From positions 33,518 to 97,517 of the forward strand of contig NZ_MAJS01000015.1 in NCBI RefSeq assembly GCF_001690985.1: a stretch of 64,000 nucleotides of DNA, read 5' to 3'. The DNA comes from Aliivibrio sp. 1S175. Lineage in GTDB: Bacteria; Pseudomonadota; Gammaproteobacteria; Enterobacterales; Vibrionaceae. A program made the position numbers and the translations under genes. The notes under the pieces were generated by a model, which had not been told where the DNA came from, searched no databases, and saw only the letters and a program-made list of their open reading frames with translations. Every line of letters begins with the position of its first letter. The first letter of the stretch is position 1. This document shows positions 38,739 to 47,295 of this stretch, in pieces.

Positions 38739-39071
38739 TTAATCCCGCTTTAAAGCAAAGTGATGAAATTTACGTCCTTGATAAGTCAGTATACCTTTAT
38801 CTCCAGGATTTAGAGCATGAAAATAGTGAACGCCTATTTCAAATTCTCTTTTTGGTCCAAATTTACCTTTCTGCACGTAAATCCAAAACTCTTGATCTTC
38901 TTCACCAGGTTTAGTATCAGGTATTTCTACTATTTGTTTATCTAGGATAGTGACTTCTACTTTCATTTCAGGCGCGTTATCACCCAAAATAAACTTAGTT
39001 TGAAAACGTTGGAACAATACAGCGGCTATTAAAATAAATACGAGAAGAATAATAATATAAGTAACGGGCAT
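38739..39071 (-). CDS. yhhM: DUF2500 membrane protein (YhhM-like)
   Basis: 110 residues. One N-terminal membrane helix (about 4-22), then a beta-rich domain FQTKFILGDNAPEMKVEVTI and the family C-terminal GRKFHHFAL. Role unknown. It ends 16 bp before recG, so cotranscribed with it. Confidence 0.8.
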   Translation of the reverse strand: MPVTYIIILLVFILIAAVLFQRFQTKFILGDNAPEMKVEVTILDKQIVEIPDTKPGEEDQEFWIYVQKGKFGPKREFEIGVHYFHALNPGDKGILTYQGRKFHHFALKRD

Positions 39072-39238
39072 GATTTTCCTTAAACTTGCTAGTATGTGTA
39101 TATGAACTTAGAACGAAGAATATAGGGTGAAAATTCGTCATTTTTTACTATTGAACATTTTAACTTTTCTTTATCGATAGATAAGGAGTATTTGTTCAGT
39201 TTGTGCGGGTTTTCAGGTTATTTTATCGATATTTTTTT

Positions 39239-39278
39239 GACATAAAAAAAATCAAGCCCGAACTGGGATCTGGCTCGA
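39239..39278 (-). terminator. Terminator-like hairpin on the minus strand in the yhhM upstream gap
   Basis: On the minus strand CGAGCC and GGGCTTG (with one G-T) enclose an 11-base loop and are followed by GATTTTTTTT. The only sequence it could end starts within 39280-39411 on that strand, an unannotated region, so a small RNA is possible. The rest of the 39072-39411 gap shows nothing else I can name. Confidence 0.4.
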
Positions 39279-39411
39279 ATACTGTTGATGTATTATCTCC
39301 TATTATTTTATGCAGCAATTTAAATATCCTCTTAGGTTGAGGAAGAGAAATAGCCGTTAGAGTGGTATAAAGTAGAAAGAGATATTCAGAATTAAAGATT
39401 AGGAGAGTGAT

Positions 39412-39777
39412 ATGTCTGATATTGATCTTGTTGTAAAACAAAGTCGAAAAATTGAATCTTTATTAAAGACGCATTATCACGCGGAAGGAAAGGGACTTCA
39501 CCAACTTATCACTAGCTGTGAGGAACGTTTACCTCATGGGGTGATTGGAAAACTACGCTTTATTGCAACTATGAGAAATAAGGTAGTGCATGAAGAAGGC
39601 TATAAGTTAGAAGATAAGTCTGACTTCAAAGCGACGTGTATTGAAATGAACGATATATTAACACCAAGAGCGAGTCGTTTTTTATGGAAGCTTGTCGCTG
39701 GTATTGTTTTAGTATCAACGTTGGCTTCTGCAGCTATCTATCTGATTCACTGGGATAATATTAAGCATTTATTTTAA
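39412..39777 (+). CDS. Uncharacterised protein with HEPN/DUF4145-like core and C-terminal TM helix
   Basis: 121 residues from ATG 39412 (AGGAG upstream). Residues 1-80 are alpha-helical with LRFIATMRNKVVHEEG, a 'RNxxxH' signature close to the Rx4-6H of HEPN-type or DUF4145 domains. A membrane helix (about 95-115) ends the protein. Family placement is an inference from the motif; no function can be given. It stands alone, with a terminator behind. Confidence 0.65.
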   Translation: MSDIDLVVKQSRKIESLLKTHYHAEGKGLHQLITSCEERLPHGVIGKLRFIATMRNKVVHEEGYKLEDKSDFKATCIEMNDILTPRASRFLWKLVAGIVLVSTLASAAIYLIHWDNIKHLF

Positions 39778-39798
39778 ATTTATGTATTTTGAATATAA

Positions 39799-39829
39799 AA
39801 AAACGGACGCCTTAGCGTCCGTTTTTTTA
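39799..39829. terminator. Bidirectional terminator
   Basis: AAAACGGACGC / GCGTCCGTTTT with a CTTA loop, long A- and T-runs; serves the 39412 gene and the small minus-strand ORF ending at 39851. Confidence 0.88.
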
Positions 39830-39850
39830 TATAAACTTATTTGAATGCAG

Positions 39851-39931
39851 TTAGTACATCATTGGAAGGGTCATTAGTCCAACAACTACTGCGATCATCA
39901 TAAGTCCTTGTTTTTGCGATGAAGTAATCAT
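39851..39931 (-). CDS. Probable 26-residue membrane protein
   Basis: On the minus strand, ATG at 39931 opens a 26-codon frame MITSSQKQGLMMIAV... ending ...TLPMMY: a short polar start and one hydrophobic helix of about 16 residues. A textbook ribosome site AAAGGAG lies six bases upstream, a TTGATC-18 bp-TATTCT promoter (40002-39973) sits before it, and a shared terminator follows. It is too short for standard ORF calls and I know no named homologue; signals, not similarity, support it. Confidence 0.65.
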   Translation of the reverse strand: MITSSQKQGLMMIAVVVGLMTLPMMY

Positions 39932-39972
39932 TACTATTCTCCTTTAATGTCTTCACTCATTGCTTGGTAAAT

Positions 39973-40002
39973 AGAATACCATCATTTTTGGTTGTTGATC
40001 AA
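39973..40002 (-). promoter_or_regulatory. Sigma-70-like promoter for the 26-residue ORF
   Basis: Minus strand TTGATC (-35), 18 bp, TATTCT (-10), 41 bp before the small ORF's ATG. Confidence 0.4.
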
Positions 40003-40619
40003 TACCTGGGGTGTCAAAAGCTTAAAAAAATAACTTTTACATGACAAAAGTAGCATTTTTATAGAGGGTTAAGGTGTTCTTTTGTCTGTTGTTATTGTGG
40101 TTTATTGTGTGTTTATTATGTTAATCTTATTTAAGGTGTTGATTTAAATGGTTTTTTAGCCGTTTTTTATGGTTTATTAATTAAGCGTATAGTTTTAGTG
40201 TTGTTTCGGGCTTTATCTTCTCTGTGCTCTTCTATCTTGGTTTTTATGTTTTTTATAAGATTGATATATCTTATTTTTTACTGTGTATTGTGTCATTGGG
40301 CCTTAAAACATGAAATATCTTACTTAAACATTAAATGTTGAAGGCGTTTTTTTATACATTATTTTGATTAAATGTTTTTTGTTTGTTTTTATGTGGTTGA
40401 TTTAATTGGATTTAATTTGATTTTTTGAGGGTTTCGTTGCTGTTTGATAAGTAACCTGTTTCTTATCTGTTTGTGATTTTATTGTGTTGAGTCAGCCTGG
40501 TGGGGTAAGTCGCCCTTCTTGGATAATTACGCATAAGTGTGTAAGTGAATGAGGTTGATCATAAGGACTCATTTATTTTTTGTTATTCTATGATTTCGTT
40601 TTTTAAAGAAGAATAAAGT
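40003..40619. other. AT-rich, strand-asymmetric stretch without a recognisable gene
   Basis: About 600 bp with strong T over A excess on the plus strand and frequent T-runs. No ORF of note on either strand, no tRNA-like or riboswitch-like fold seen, and no repeat ends found. The last 100 bp contain the yecH promoter region. It may hold an untranslated RNA or a remnant of acquired DNA. Confidence 0.4.
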
Positions 40620-40862
40620 ATGAAGCAAGATATTCATGGTCATGTCGTTCTAAACCTCCTATTAGAAGCACCTGAGCCTCTTTCTCGTTTAGCGTTAGAA
40701 GAGAAAATAGAAACAGAGTTTGGCAGCGATGTATGTTTCCATACTTGCAGCCAACACGATTTAAGCTTAAATGAATTGCTTGAATTTCTATTATCGAAAA
40801 GAAAGGTTGTGGAAGTTGAGTCGGGTTTAACTGCAAACCCTGATCGCATGTGTAACCATTAG
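40620..40862 (+). CDS. yecH: YecH-family metal-binding-like small protein (DUF2492)
   Basis: 80 residues. Begins MKQDIHGHVVLNLLLEAPEP, with conserved HGH, a middle CFHTCS and a C-terminal NPDRMCNH: the Cys/His set of the DUF2492 family, thought to bind metal. Cytoplasmic; biological role not established. Terminator follows. Confidence 0.88.
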   Translation: MKQDIHGHVVLNLLLEAPEPLSRLALEEKIETEFGSDVCFHTCSQHDLSLNELLEFLLSKRKVVEVESGLTANPDRMCNH

Positions 40863-40871
40863 TATGAATAC

Positions 40872-40902
40872 AAAAAAGGCCGCATAAATGCGGCCTTTTT
40901 TT
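40872..40902. terminator. Bidirectional terminator between yecH and yhgN
   Basis: AAAAAGGCCGCAT / ATGCGGCCTTTTT with an AA loop; A-run before and T-run after. Confidence 0.9.
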
Positions 40903-40913
40903 CAAACTAGGGA

Positions 40914-41507
40914 TTAAACGTGTGTAAAGTAGCTTGTAATACCATCTAAGAACATTTGTACCGAAATCATCAGTAACAGCATACCCATAAGCCTTTCAAT
41001 GGCTGCGAGGCCTTTTTCGCCGACAATTCGTTGGAATAACTCTGAGAACATTAAAATAACCGTCGTGACAGACCAAGCTCCGATGAGTGCTAGGCTCCAA
41101 TCAATCATTCGGTCAGGTTCTTGGTGAGCAAGTAATAATAAAGTAGCAAGAATAGAAGGACCGGCAATCATAGGTATTGCCAGAGGAACAATTAAAGGTT
41201 CATCCCCTGCACCTAAGCTCGCACCTAATCCCCCTTCTGGCGGGAAAATCATTTTTAAACCAATCAAAAATAGAATAATCGCACCTGAAATAGAAACGGC
41301 TTCTTTTTTCAAGCTTAGGAAATTGAGTATCTGCTCTCCCATAAAAAGAAAAGCCATCATAATGGCAAGAGCAATAAGAAGTTCTCGAATTAAAATAATA
41401 CGTCTTCTTTTTTTCTCTACGTGTTTAAGAATAGAAGTGAAAACAGGTAAGTTACCCATTGGATCCATGATCAGAAAAAGCATGACTGCTGCAGAAAGAG
41501 TTTCCAT
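40914..41507 (-). CDS. yhgN: MarC/YhgN family inner-membrane protein
   Basis: 197 residues, six predicted membrane helices, with the family signatures MDPMGNLPVF near the N-terminus and VPLAIPMIAGPS in the middle. The MarC family has no proven substrate. Monocistronic, sharing its terminator with yecH. Confidence 0.88.
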   Translation of the reverse strand: METLSAAVMLFLIMDPMGNLPVFTSILKHVEKKRRRIILIRELLIALAIMMAFLFMGEQILNFLSLKKEAVSISGAIILFLIGLKMIFPPEGGLGASLGAGDEPLIVPLAIPMIAGPSILATLLLLAHQEPDRMIDWSLALIGAWSVTTVILMFSELFQRIVGEKGLAAIERLMGMLLLMISVQMFLDGITSYFTHV

Positions 41508-41598
41508 AAATGAGTACCAAGATTAAAGTCGTAAAATAAAATGAGAGCATAACATAGATAATTAATTGAAATAGGAGGAAAGCAGGTGAACGAGGCGT

Positions 41599-41623
41599 AA
41601 AAAAGGAGCAATATCTGCTCCTT
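41599..41623 (-). terminator. Terminator of rsmD-yhhL
   Basis: AAGGAGCA / TGCTCCTT with ATATC loop; the minus-strand transcript continues into six U. Confidence 0.85.
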
Positions 41624-41644
41624 AATTGAATTTTTATGAGAGTG

Positions 41645-41917
41645 TTATTTATCCATCATGTGTTTTTTTCTAATATCAAGCAGGGCAAAAACACCAAAGA
41701 TAAGAATGGACCATTTTTCCCATCGACTCATTGAAATTTTATCGCCAAAAGCACCGATAAAGATAAGCATTTGTAATCCATGCATCATAAATAAGAAGGC
41801 CGTTAGAATATAAAGTGCAATTGCTCCTTTACCTGGGAACGGCATAAATAAGTTAAGTAATAATATTAACCAAACACACCCCAGCGCTATTTTGGTTAGA
41901 ATGATCAATCCTTTCAT
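41645..41917 (-). CDS. yhhL: DUF1145 membrane protein (YhhL)
   Basis: 90 residues, about three membrane helices, with MPFPGKGAIALY typical of DUF1145. Its ATG directly follows the rsmD stop, matching the rsmD-yhhL pair of enterics. Function unknown. Confidence 0.85.
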   Translation of the reverse strand: MKGLIILTKIALGCVWLILLLNLFMPFPGKGAIALYILTAFLFMMHGLQMLIFIGAFGDKISMSRWEKWSILIFGVFALLDIRKKHMMDK

Positions 41918-42520
41918 CTATTCCTCTCTTTCATATAATTTAAAGGTGACTTGTCCTGCTGTTTTATCTCGATGTAAGCGCCAATGAGCAGGTACAGGTA
42001 AAGATCCGAGTTCTTTTTCTGCTTCAATGTATATCATTGCATTTGCCGCTAGCCATCCATTGCTTTCTAATTTTGTTAGCGTTGCTTCTAATAAATCTTT
42101 TCTAAATGGAGGATCAATAAAAACGACATCAAATGGGCTTGCAGGTTTATCTAAAAAAATAAGGGCATCAGTATGATGAAGTTCAATATTATCTGCTTTT
42201 AAACTATCTGCATTTTGTTTTAATTGAGCATGAGCTTGTTTGTTTAATTCAAGCATGACGACTTTTTCTGCACCACGAGACGCCGCTTCAAAACCTAAGC
42301 TACCACTGCCAGAAAAAAGATCTAGGCAGCGAGCGCGAGGAATATCAAGAGCCAACCAGTTAAAAACCGTTTCTTTTACTCGGTCAGTTGTTGGTCTTAA
42401 TCCTTCAGCGTCATGTACTGGAAGTTTGCGTCCACGCCAGCGTCCGCTGATAATACGAATGCTTCCAGAGCGACCATTTGTGCCAGAAGTGCGAGATGAA
42501 TGTTGTTTACGTTTAAGCAT
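41918..42520 (-). CDS. rsmD: 16S rRNA (guanine966-N2)-methyltransferase
   Basis: 200 residues. SAM motif LDLFSGSGSLGFEAASRGA and catalytic DPPF in VVFIDPPFRKD. A basic N-terminus (RISGRWRGRKLPV) contacts rRNA. Methylates G966 in 30S subunits. Divergent from ftsY, the conserved arrangement. Confidence 0.95.
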   Translation of the reverse strand: MLKRKQHSSRTSGTNGRSGSIRIISGRWRGRKLPVHDAEGLRPTTDRVKETVFNWLALDIPRARCLDLFSGSGSLGFEAASRGAEKVVMLELNKQAHAQLKQNADSLKADNIELHHTDALIFLDKPASPFDVVFIDPPFRKDLLEATLTKLESNGWLAANAMIYIEAEKELGSLPVPAHWRLHRDKTAGQVTFKLYEREE

Positions 42521-42590
42521 AGATTTTTTGACCGCTCAGAAAGTGATAGTATACGAGAAAATGGTACCAATTTAATTCTAGGATTTCCCA

Positions 42591-43844
42591 ATGACAGGCA
42601 AAAAGAAACGCGGATTATTGTCTTGGTTAGGTTTTGGTGATGAAGAAAAAGCCGAACAACCAACCGTAGAGCAACAATCAGTAGAAAATACCGATACACT
42701 TTCTCAAGCCCCATCTATAGAAGATAGCGCCACAGAGAGTGTAGTGGAAGACACTGAACTTGAACAGCGTAAAGCGAATGAAGATGCAACAGAAAATAAC
42801 GATAACGTTATTGATGATATATCTGAAGAAGACGCTGATAAAGTAGAAGAACAACAAGTTGAAGAGCCACTTGTTGAATTAAAAACTGAGTCTGTAATAG
42901 AAGAAGTGCAAGAAAAGCCAACAGAAAGTTTTTTTGCTCGACTAAAACGCAGCTTACAACGTACTAAAGAAAATATTGGTGCGGGTTTCTTTGGTTTATT
43001 CAGTGGTAAAAAAATAGATGACGATCTATTTGAAGAATTAGAAGAACAGTTATTGATTGCTGATGTGGGCATGGATACCACGGTTAAAATCATTAATAGC
43101 TTAACGGAAAAAGCAAGCAAACGTGATTTAAAAGATGGTGAAGCTTTATATGGCCTATTAAAAGAAGAAATGGCTGAGATTTTAGTTAAAGTTGAAAAAC
43201 CATTAGAAATTGATGAAAAGAATATGCCTCACGTTATTTTAATGGTTGGGGTTAATGGCGTTGGTAAAACAACGACAATTGGTAAGTTAGCAAAGCAATT
43301 CCAGAATGACGGGAAATCAGTCATTTTAGCGGCGGGTGATACATTCCGTGCTGCTGCGGTTGAGCAACTTCAAGTATGGGGTCAACGTAACGATGTTCCT
43401 GTTATTGCACAACACACGGGAGCAGACAGTGCTTCGGTGATTTATGATGCAATTGAAGCGGCAAAAGCTCGAAAAGTAGACGTTGTAATTGCAGATACTG
43501 CGGGTCGTCTCCAAAATAAGAGCAATTTAATGGAAGAATTGCGTAAAATCGTTCGTGTAATGCAGAAGATTGACCCAACAGCGCCGCATGAAGTGATGTT
43601 AACGCTTGATGCTGGTACGGGACAAAATGCCATTAGCCAAGCCAAATTATTTAGTGATGTTGCGCCAGTAACCGGTATTACGTTGACTAAATTAGACGGC
43701 ACAGCAAAAGGTGGCGTTATCTTCTCTATTGCCGATCAATTTCAGATCCCAATTCGTTATATTGGTGTTGGTGAAGGTATCGATGATTTACGTCCATTTG
43801 TGGCGCAAGATTTTATTGATGCACTGTTTAGTCGTGAGGAATAA
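42591..43844 (+). CDS. ftsY: Signal recognition particle receptor FtsY
   Basis: 417 residues. A long acidic A domain (about 20-105) is followed by the N domain and the SRP GTPase G domain: G1 GVNGVGKTT near 220, G2 DTFRAAA, G3 DTAGR, G4 TKLDG. Receives SRP-ribosome complexes at the membrane. First gene of ftsY-ftsE-ftsX. Confidence 0.96.
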   Translation: MTGKKKRGLLSWLGFGDEEKAEQPTVEQQSVENTDTLSQAPSIEDSATESVVEDTELEQRKANEDATENNDNVIDDISEEDADKVEEQQVEEPLVELKTESVIEEVQEKPTESFFARLKRSLQRTKENIGAGFFGLFSGKKIDDDLFEELEEQLLIADVGMDTTVKIINSLTEKASKRDLKDGEALYGLLKEEMAEILVKVEKPLEIDEKNMPHVILMVGVNGVGKTTTIGKLAKQFQNDGKSVILAAGDTFRAAAVEQLQVWGQRNDVPVIAQHTGADSASVIYDAIEAAKARKVDVVIADTAGRLQNKSNLMEELRKIVRVMQKIDPTAPHEVMLTLDAGTGQNAISQAKLFSDVAPVTGITLTKLDGTAKGGVIFSIADQFQIPIRYIGVGEGIDDLRPFVAQDFIDALFSREE

Positions 43845-43847
43845 CGC

Positions 43848-44516
43848 GTGATTCGATTTCAGCAAGTATCAAAAGCCTATCGAGGTGGTCGCCCAGCATT
43901 ACAAAAAGTAAATTTTCACCTTAATAGAGGTGAGATGGCTTTTTTAAGTGGTCATTCAGGTGCAGGTAAAAGTACCTTGCTGAAATTGATCTGTGCTATT
44001 GAGCGTCCGAGTGATGGTAAGATTTTATTTAATGGCCATGACATTACTAAGATCTCTAATCAAGACATCCCTTTTTTACGTCGTAATATCGGGATTGTAT
44101 TTCAAGATCATAAATTATTAATGAACCGAACCGTGTTTGATAATGTAGCATTACCAATGCGTGTTGAATCCGTTCGTGAAAATGATATTAAACGCCGTGT
44201 TTCTGCTGCGTTAGATAAAACTGGACTGTTAGATAAAGCAAAAAGTTATCCAATGCAGCTATCTGGTGGTGAGCAACAGCGTGTCGGTATTGCACGAGCG
44301 GTGGTAAATAAACCCATGTTATTGTTGGCCGATGAGCCTACCGGTAATTTGGATCCTCAGTTATCTCGCCAAGTATTTAATTTATTTGCTGAGTTTAATC
44401 GAGTTGGAGTCAGTGTATTAATGGCGTCGCATGATTTGTCGTTAATTGGTGGCAATAAATACCGTCGTTTTGATTTACACCAAGGGTGTTTACGTGAGGT
44501 TTCTGATCATGGCTAA
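43848..44516 (+). CDS. ftsE: Cell division ATP-binding protein FtsE
   Basis: 222 residues from GTG 43848. ABC ATPase: Walker [10 protein letters not shown] (35-43), signature LSGGEQQR, Walker [11 protein letters not shown] and H-loop SHD. With FtsX it activates envelope amidases at the septum. Three bases after ftsY and overlapping ftsX by 8 bp. Confidence 0.96.
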   Translation: MIRFQQVSKAYRGGRPALQKVNFHLNRGEMAFLSGHSGAGKSTLLKLICAIERPSDGKILFNGHDITKISNQDIPFLRRNIGIVFQDHKLLMNRTVFDNVALPMRVESVRENDIKRRVSAALDKTGLLDKAKSYPMQLSGGEQQRVGIARAVVNKPMLLLADEPTGNLDPQLSRQVFNLFAEFNRVGVSVLMASHDLSLIGGNKYRRFDLHQGCLREVSDHG

Positions 44517-45462
44517 ACGTAAACCAAAAAATACCCAAGGATCGTCAAGCGATGGTTTTTGGGCGACTCATAAGAAACAAGCAAAACTGTCTTTTCAAGA
44601 GTTGCTGCGTCGCCCATTAGGTAATTTACTGACTCTTGCTGTTATTGCAATGTCATTAACTTTGCCATCAAGCATGTATTTAGTCGGTAAAAACCTAACT
44701 ATTGTCGCTTCGAAATGGCAAGCGCCTTCACAGGTGAGCTTGTATTTACAACAAGAAGTGCCTGAGTCTAAGGTTCAAGCATTAAAGTCGGAGCTTGAAG
44801 ATTGGAAAGAAATCGACGCAGTTCAATACATCTCTCCACAAGAGGGGTTAAAAGAGCTGAGTGAACATTCTGGGTTTGAGCAAGCATTAACATTGTTAGA
44901 CAGTAACCCTTTACCTGCGGTATTGATTGTTTCTCCAAAAACAGAGTGGCAAAGTACTGAGCAAGTAAATCAGCTTGTGAGTCGTTTGAAATTACAATCT
45001 TATGTTAATGAAGTGCGTTTAGATGATGATTGGTTGGCAAGATTAGATGCGATTAAGCATGTTGCGGTGGTTGTAGCTACTACGCTTGCAATCTTAATGT
45101 TTGTAGCGGTCTTCTTAATTGTGGGTAATACATTACGCTTTAATGTATTAGAGCAAAAAGATGAAATCCAAGTCATGAAGTTAGTGGGTGCAACGAATAC
45201 TTTTATTCTACGCCCATACTTATATACAGGGATGTGGTTTGGTTTATTAGGTGGCTTTGTTGCTTGGCTATTAACCGCTATTATCACAATCACGTTAAAT
45301 GGTGCGGTTGATAATGTAGCCGTACTTTATGACAGTGTATTTAGATTGATTGGGTTAACTTGGGATGAAAGCTTGCTGCTATTAATGTTATCGTCATTTC
45401 TGGGCTTACTTGCCGCTCGTATATCCGTATTACGACATCTGAAAGAGATTGAACCTGTTTAG
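44509..45462 (+). CDS. ftsX: Cell division ABC permease FtsX
   Basis: 317 residues from ATG 44509 (GAGG upstream), giving MAKRKPKN; the frame is open further upstream inside ftsE, but that part is not FtsX-like. Four membrane helices (near 40-60, 185-210, 235-260, 285-305) and an extracytoplasmic domain between the first two that recruits EnvC-type factors. Confidence 0.94.
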   Translation: MAKRKPKNTQGSSSDGFWATHKKQAKLSFQELLRRPLGNLLTLAVIAMSLTLPSSMYLVGKNLTIVASKWQAPSQVSLYLQQEVPESKVQALKSELEDWKEIDAVQYISPQEGLKELSEHSGFEQALTLLDSNPLPAVLIVSPKTEWQSTEQVNQLVSRLKLQSYVNEVRLDDDWLARLDAIKHVAVVVATTLAILMFVAVFLIVGNTLRFNVLEQKDEIQVMKLVGATNTFILRPYLYTGMWFGLLGGFVAWLLTAIITITLNGAVDNVAVLYDSVFRLIGLTWDESLLLLMLSSFLGLLAARISVLRHLKEIEPV

Positions 45463-45499
45463 TTACAATGATCGTATCTACGCTAACTTAGATCTTATG

Positions 45500-45531
45500 A
45501 ACCGTTAATTCATTGAATTAACGGTTTTTTT
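45500..45531 (+). terminator. ftsYEX terminator
   Basis: ACCGTTAATTCA / TGAATTAACGGT stem with very short loop, then T-run. Confidence 0.88.
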
Positions 45532-45552
45532 GTATTCATTTTGTTAAAAGCT

Positions 45553-45592
45553 GAACTTACTTAACAGAAATTAGTCTATAAAGTGTGGATAA
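45553..45592 (+). promoter_or_regulatory. Sigma-E-like rpoH promoter with an overlapping perfect DnaA box
   Basis: GAACTT (45553-45558), 16 bp, TCTATA (45575-45580): the -35 is a perfect RpoE match, and the -10 starts TCTA as expected. TGTGGATAA at 45584-45592 is a perfect DnaA box on the minus strand, placed at the expected start of transcription, about 90 bp before the rpoH ATG. E. coli rpoH has both a sigma-E promoter and DnaA boxes. Confidence 0.7.
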
Positions 45593-45681
45593 TTTCCCGC
45601 CTTTCACTTGCAGTCTGTTTATTTTAAGTACATCATTGCAGGGTTAAGTTAAGTAATACCTAGATATAAATGGGGATTTGA

Positions 45682-46542
45682 ATGTCGAAAGAGATGTATT
45701 CAATGGCTGCTATTTCACAGGATAGTGTAGACAGCTATCTGAGATCTGTTAATAGTTATCCGATGCTAACGGTAACAGAAGAGCGTGAACTGGCTGAGCG
45801 TTTACACTATAAAGAAGAAATAGAAGCAGCTAAAGAGCTTATTTTATCTCACCTTCGTTTCGTCGTGCATGTAGCCCGTGGTTATTCAGGTTATGGCCTA
45901 CCTTTAGCGGATCTTATCCAAGAAGGTAACGTTGGCCTAATGAAAGCAGTAAAACGGTTTAACCCAGAAGTGGGTGTACGTTTGGTTTCTTTTGCTGTGC
46001 ATTGGATTAAAGCTGAAATTCATGAGTATGTACTGAGAAATTGGCGCATAGTGAAAGTAGCGACAACAAAAGCACAGCGTAAACTGTTTTTTAACTTAAG
46101 AAAGAATAAAAAACGTCTTGGCTGGTTTAATAACGGCGAAGTTGAAGCGGTTGCTAGAGATCTTGGTGTTGCGCCTTCTGAGGTGAGAGAGATGGAATCT
46201 CGTCTTGCTGCACAAGATTCTACGTTTGAAGCACCAGCAGAAGATGATGATCGAGATATGGCATTTACTGCGCCAGTTTATTACTTAGAGGATAAGCAAT
46301 CAGACGTTGCTCATTCTTTAGAAGAAGATAACTGGGAAGATTACACAAATAATCGTTTAGCGAATGCAATTGCTACCCTAGATGATCGTAGTCAGCATAT
46401 CGTACAATCTCGTTGGTTAACTGATGAGAAGGTGACTTTACAAGAATTAGCAGACACTTACCAAGTTTCTGCGGAACGTATTCGTCAACTTGAAAAAAAT
46501 GCAATGAAAAAACTAAAAGATGCGGTTGGTGATGTTTTTTAG
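45682..46542 (+). CDS. rpoH: Heat-shock sigma factor RpoH (sigma-32)
   Basis: 286 residues. Region 2 [29 protein letters not shown], RpoH box [13 protein letters not shown] near residue 132, and region 4.2 [17 protein letters not shown]. Directs transcription of chaperone and protease genes, here probably including prlC and hslR-hslO. Ribosome site GGGGA. Follows ftsX as in most gammaproteobacteria. Confidence 0.97.
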   Translation: MSKEMYSMAAISQDSVDSYLRSVNSYPMLTVTEERELAERLHYKEEIEAAKELILSHLRFVVHVARGYSGYGLPLADLIQEGNVGLMKAVKRFNPEVGVRLVSFAVHWIKAEIHEYVLRNWRIVKVATTKAQRKLFFNLRKNKKRLGWFNNGEVEAVARDLGVAPSEVREMESRLAAQDSTFEAPAEDDDRDMAFTAPVYYLEDKQSDVAHSLEEDNWEDYTNNRLANAIATLDDRSQHIVQSRWLTDEKVTLQELADTYQVSAERIRQLEKNAMKKLKDAVGDVF

Positions 46543-46560
46543 TTAACTCTAATTCTATAG

Positions 46561-46595
46561 AAAGGCTGATCTCGAAAGAGGTCAGCCTTTTTTTT
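46561..46595 (+). terminator. rpoH terminator
   Basis: AAAGGCTGATCTC pairs with GAGGTCAGCCTTT (one mismatch pair) around GAAA, followed by eight T. Confidence 0.9.
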
Positions 46596-46640
46596 ATCTG
46601 AATTTTAGATCGAAGTTCGATATATTAGAAATTCAATTCT

Positions 46641-46881
46641 TGTGTATAAGCAGGGTGTTATCTGTTTAGATCTTATATAAAAAGACGAAAAGCCAGATGA
46701 TATGGGGGCTTGGGAGGTTGATTTATATCCACACATTAAAAAGGATCTTTACTACATGTTGTGGATCTAAAATTAAAAAAACACTTTATCAACGTAATCC
46801 ACAAGCTTTTCCACAGGGGGTTAAAAAATGAACAGTTAAATTTGTCGCTATAAATGGTGTGGATAATAACCCTGTGAATAA
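46641..46881. promoter_or_regulatory. Cluster of DnaA-box matches between rpoH and glpE
   Basis: Four matches to TTWTNCACA lie within 241 bp: TTATACACA (46641-46649, minus), TTTTCCACA (46807-46815, plus), TTATCCACA (46858-46866, minus, perfect) and TTATTCACA (46873-46881, minus). ATATCCACA (46725-46733) and TAATCCACA (46795-46803) differ at one position; AGATCCACA (46760-46768, minus) is weaker. GATC sites occur at 46669, 46744 and 46764. There is no gene in 46543-46965 apart from the rpoH terminator. Confidence 0.6.
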
Positions 46882-46965
46882 CTTTGCTTAACCCTTACAT
46901 ACTCTGTGTTTTTCTTGTGGTTAATCGAGAGTACAATAAATAAAAAATTGAGAGAAAAGCCTAAG

Positions 46966-47286
46966 ATGGAACAATTTCAACATATATCAGTAGAAGACGC
47001 ACAAGCGAAGTTAATGAATCACGATCTCAACGCCGTGATTGTTGATATAAGAGATCCTCAATCATTTAACCGTGGACATGTAGATCGTGCTTTTCATTTA
47101 ACTAACGATACAATTGTTGAGTTGATGAATAGCGTTGATTTTGAACAGCCTGTATTAGTGATGTGTTATCACGGTCACAGTAGTCAAGGCGCTGCGCAAT
47201 ACTTGATTAATCAGGGTTATGATGAAGTGTATAGTGTGGATGGTGGATTTGAAGGTTGGCATAAAGCGGGCTTACCTGTGGAGTAA
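46966..47286 (+). CDS. glpE: Thiosulfate sulfurtransferase GlpE (rhodanese)
   Basis: 106 residues from ATG 46966 ([12 protein letters not shown]); a longer reading from 46906 adds a non-homologous leader. Single rhodanese domain, catalytic Cys67 in [12 protein letters not shown]. Transfers sulfur from thiosulfate to cyanide or thioredoxin. Ten bases upstream of glpG, the usual pair. Confidence 0.93.
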   Translation: MEQFQHISVEDAQAKLMNHDLNAVIVDIRDPQSFNRGHVDRAFHLTNDTIVELMNSVDFEQPVLVMCYHGHSSQGAAQYLINQGYDEVYSVDGGFEGWHKAGLPVE

Positions 47287-47295
47287 TAAAATTAT

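Noticed and set aside
39223..39441. A 72-residue minus-strand ORF
   Set aside because: It runs through a terminator-like hairpin and overlaps the start of the better-supported gene at 39412.
42704..43120. A 138-residue Ser-rich minus-strand ORF inside ftsY
   Set aside because: It is the antisense of the acidic A domain (Glu codons read as Ser/Phe); no start signals.
46543..46965. The chromosomal origin oriC
   Set aside because: DnaA boxes are clustered but neighbours are rpoH and glpE, not mnmG/mioC, and no clear set of AT-rich 13-mers with dense GATC sites is seen.
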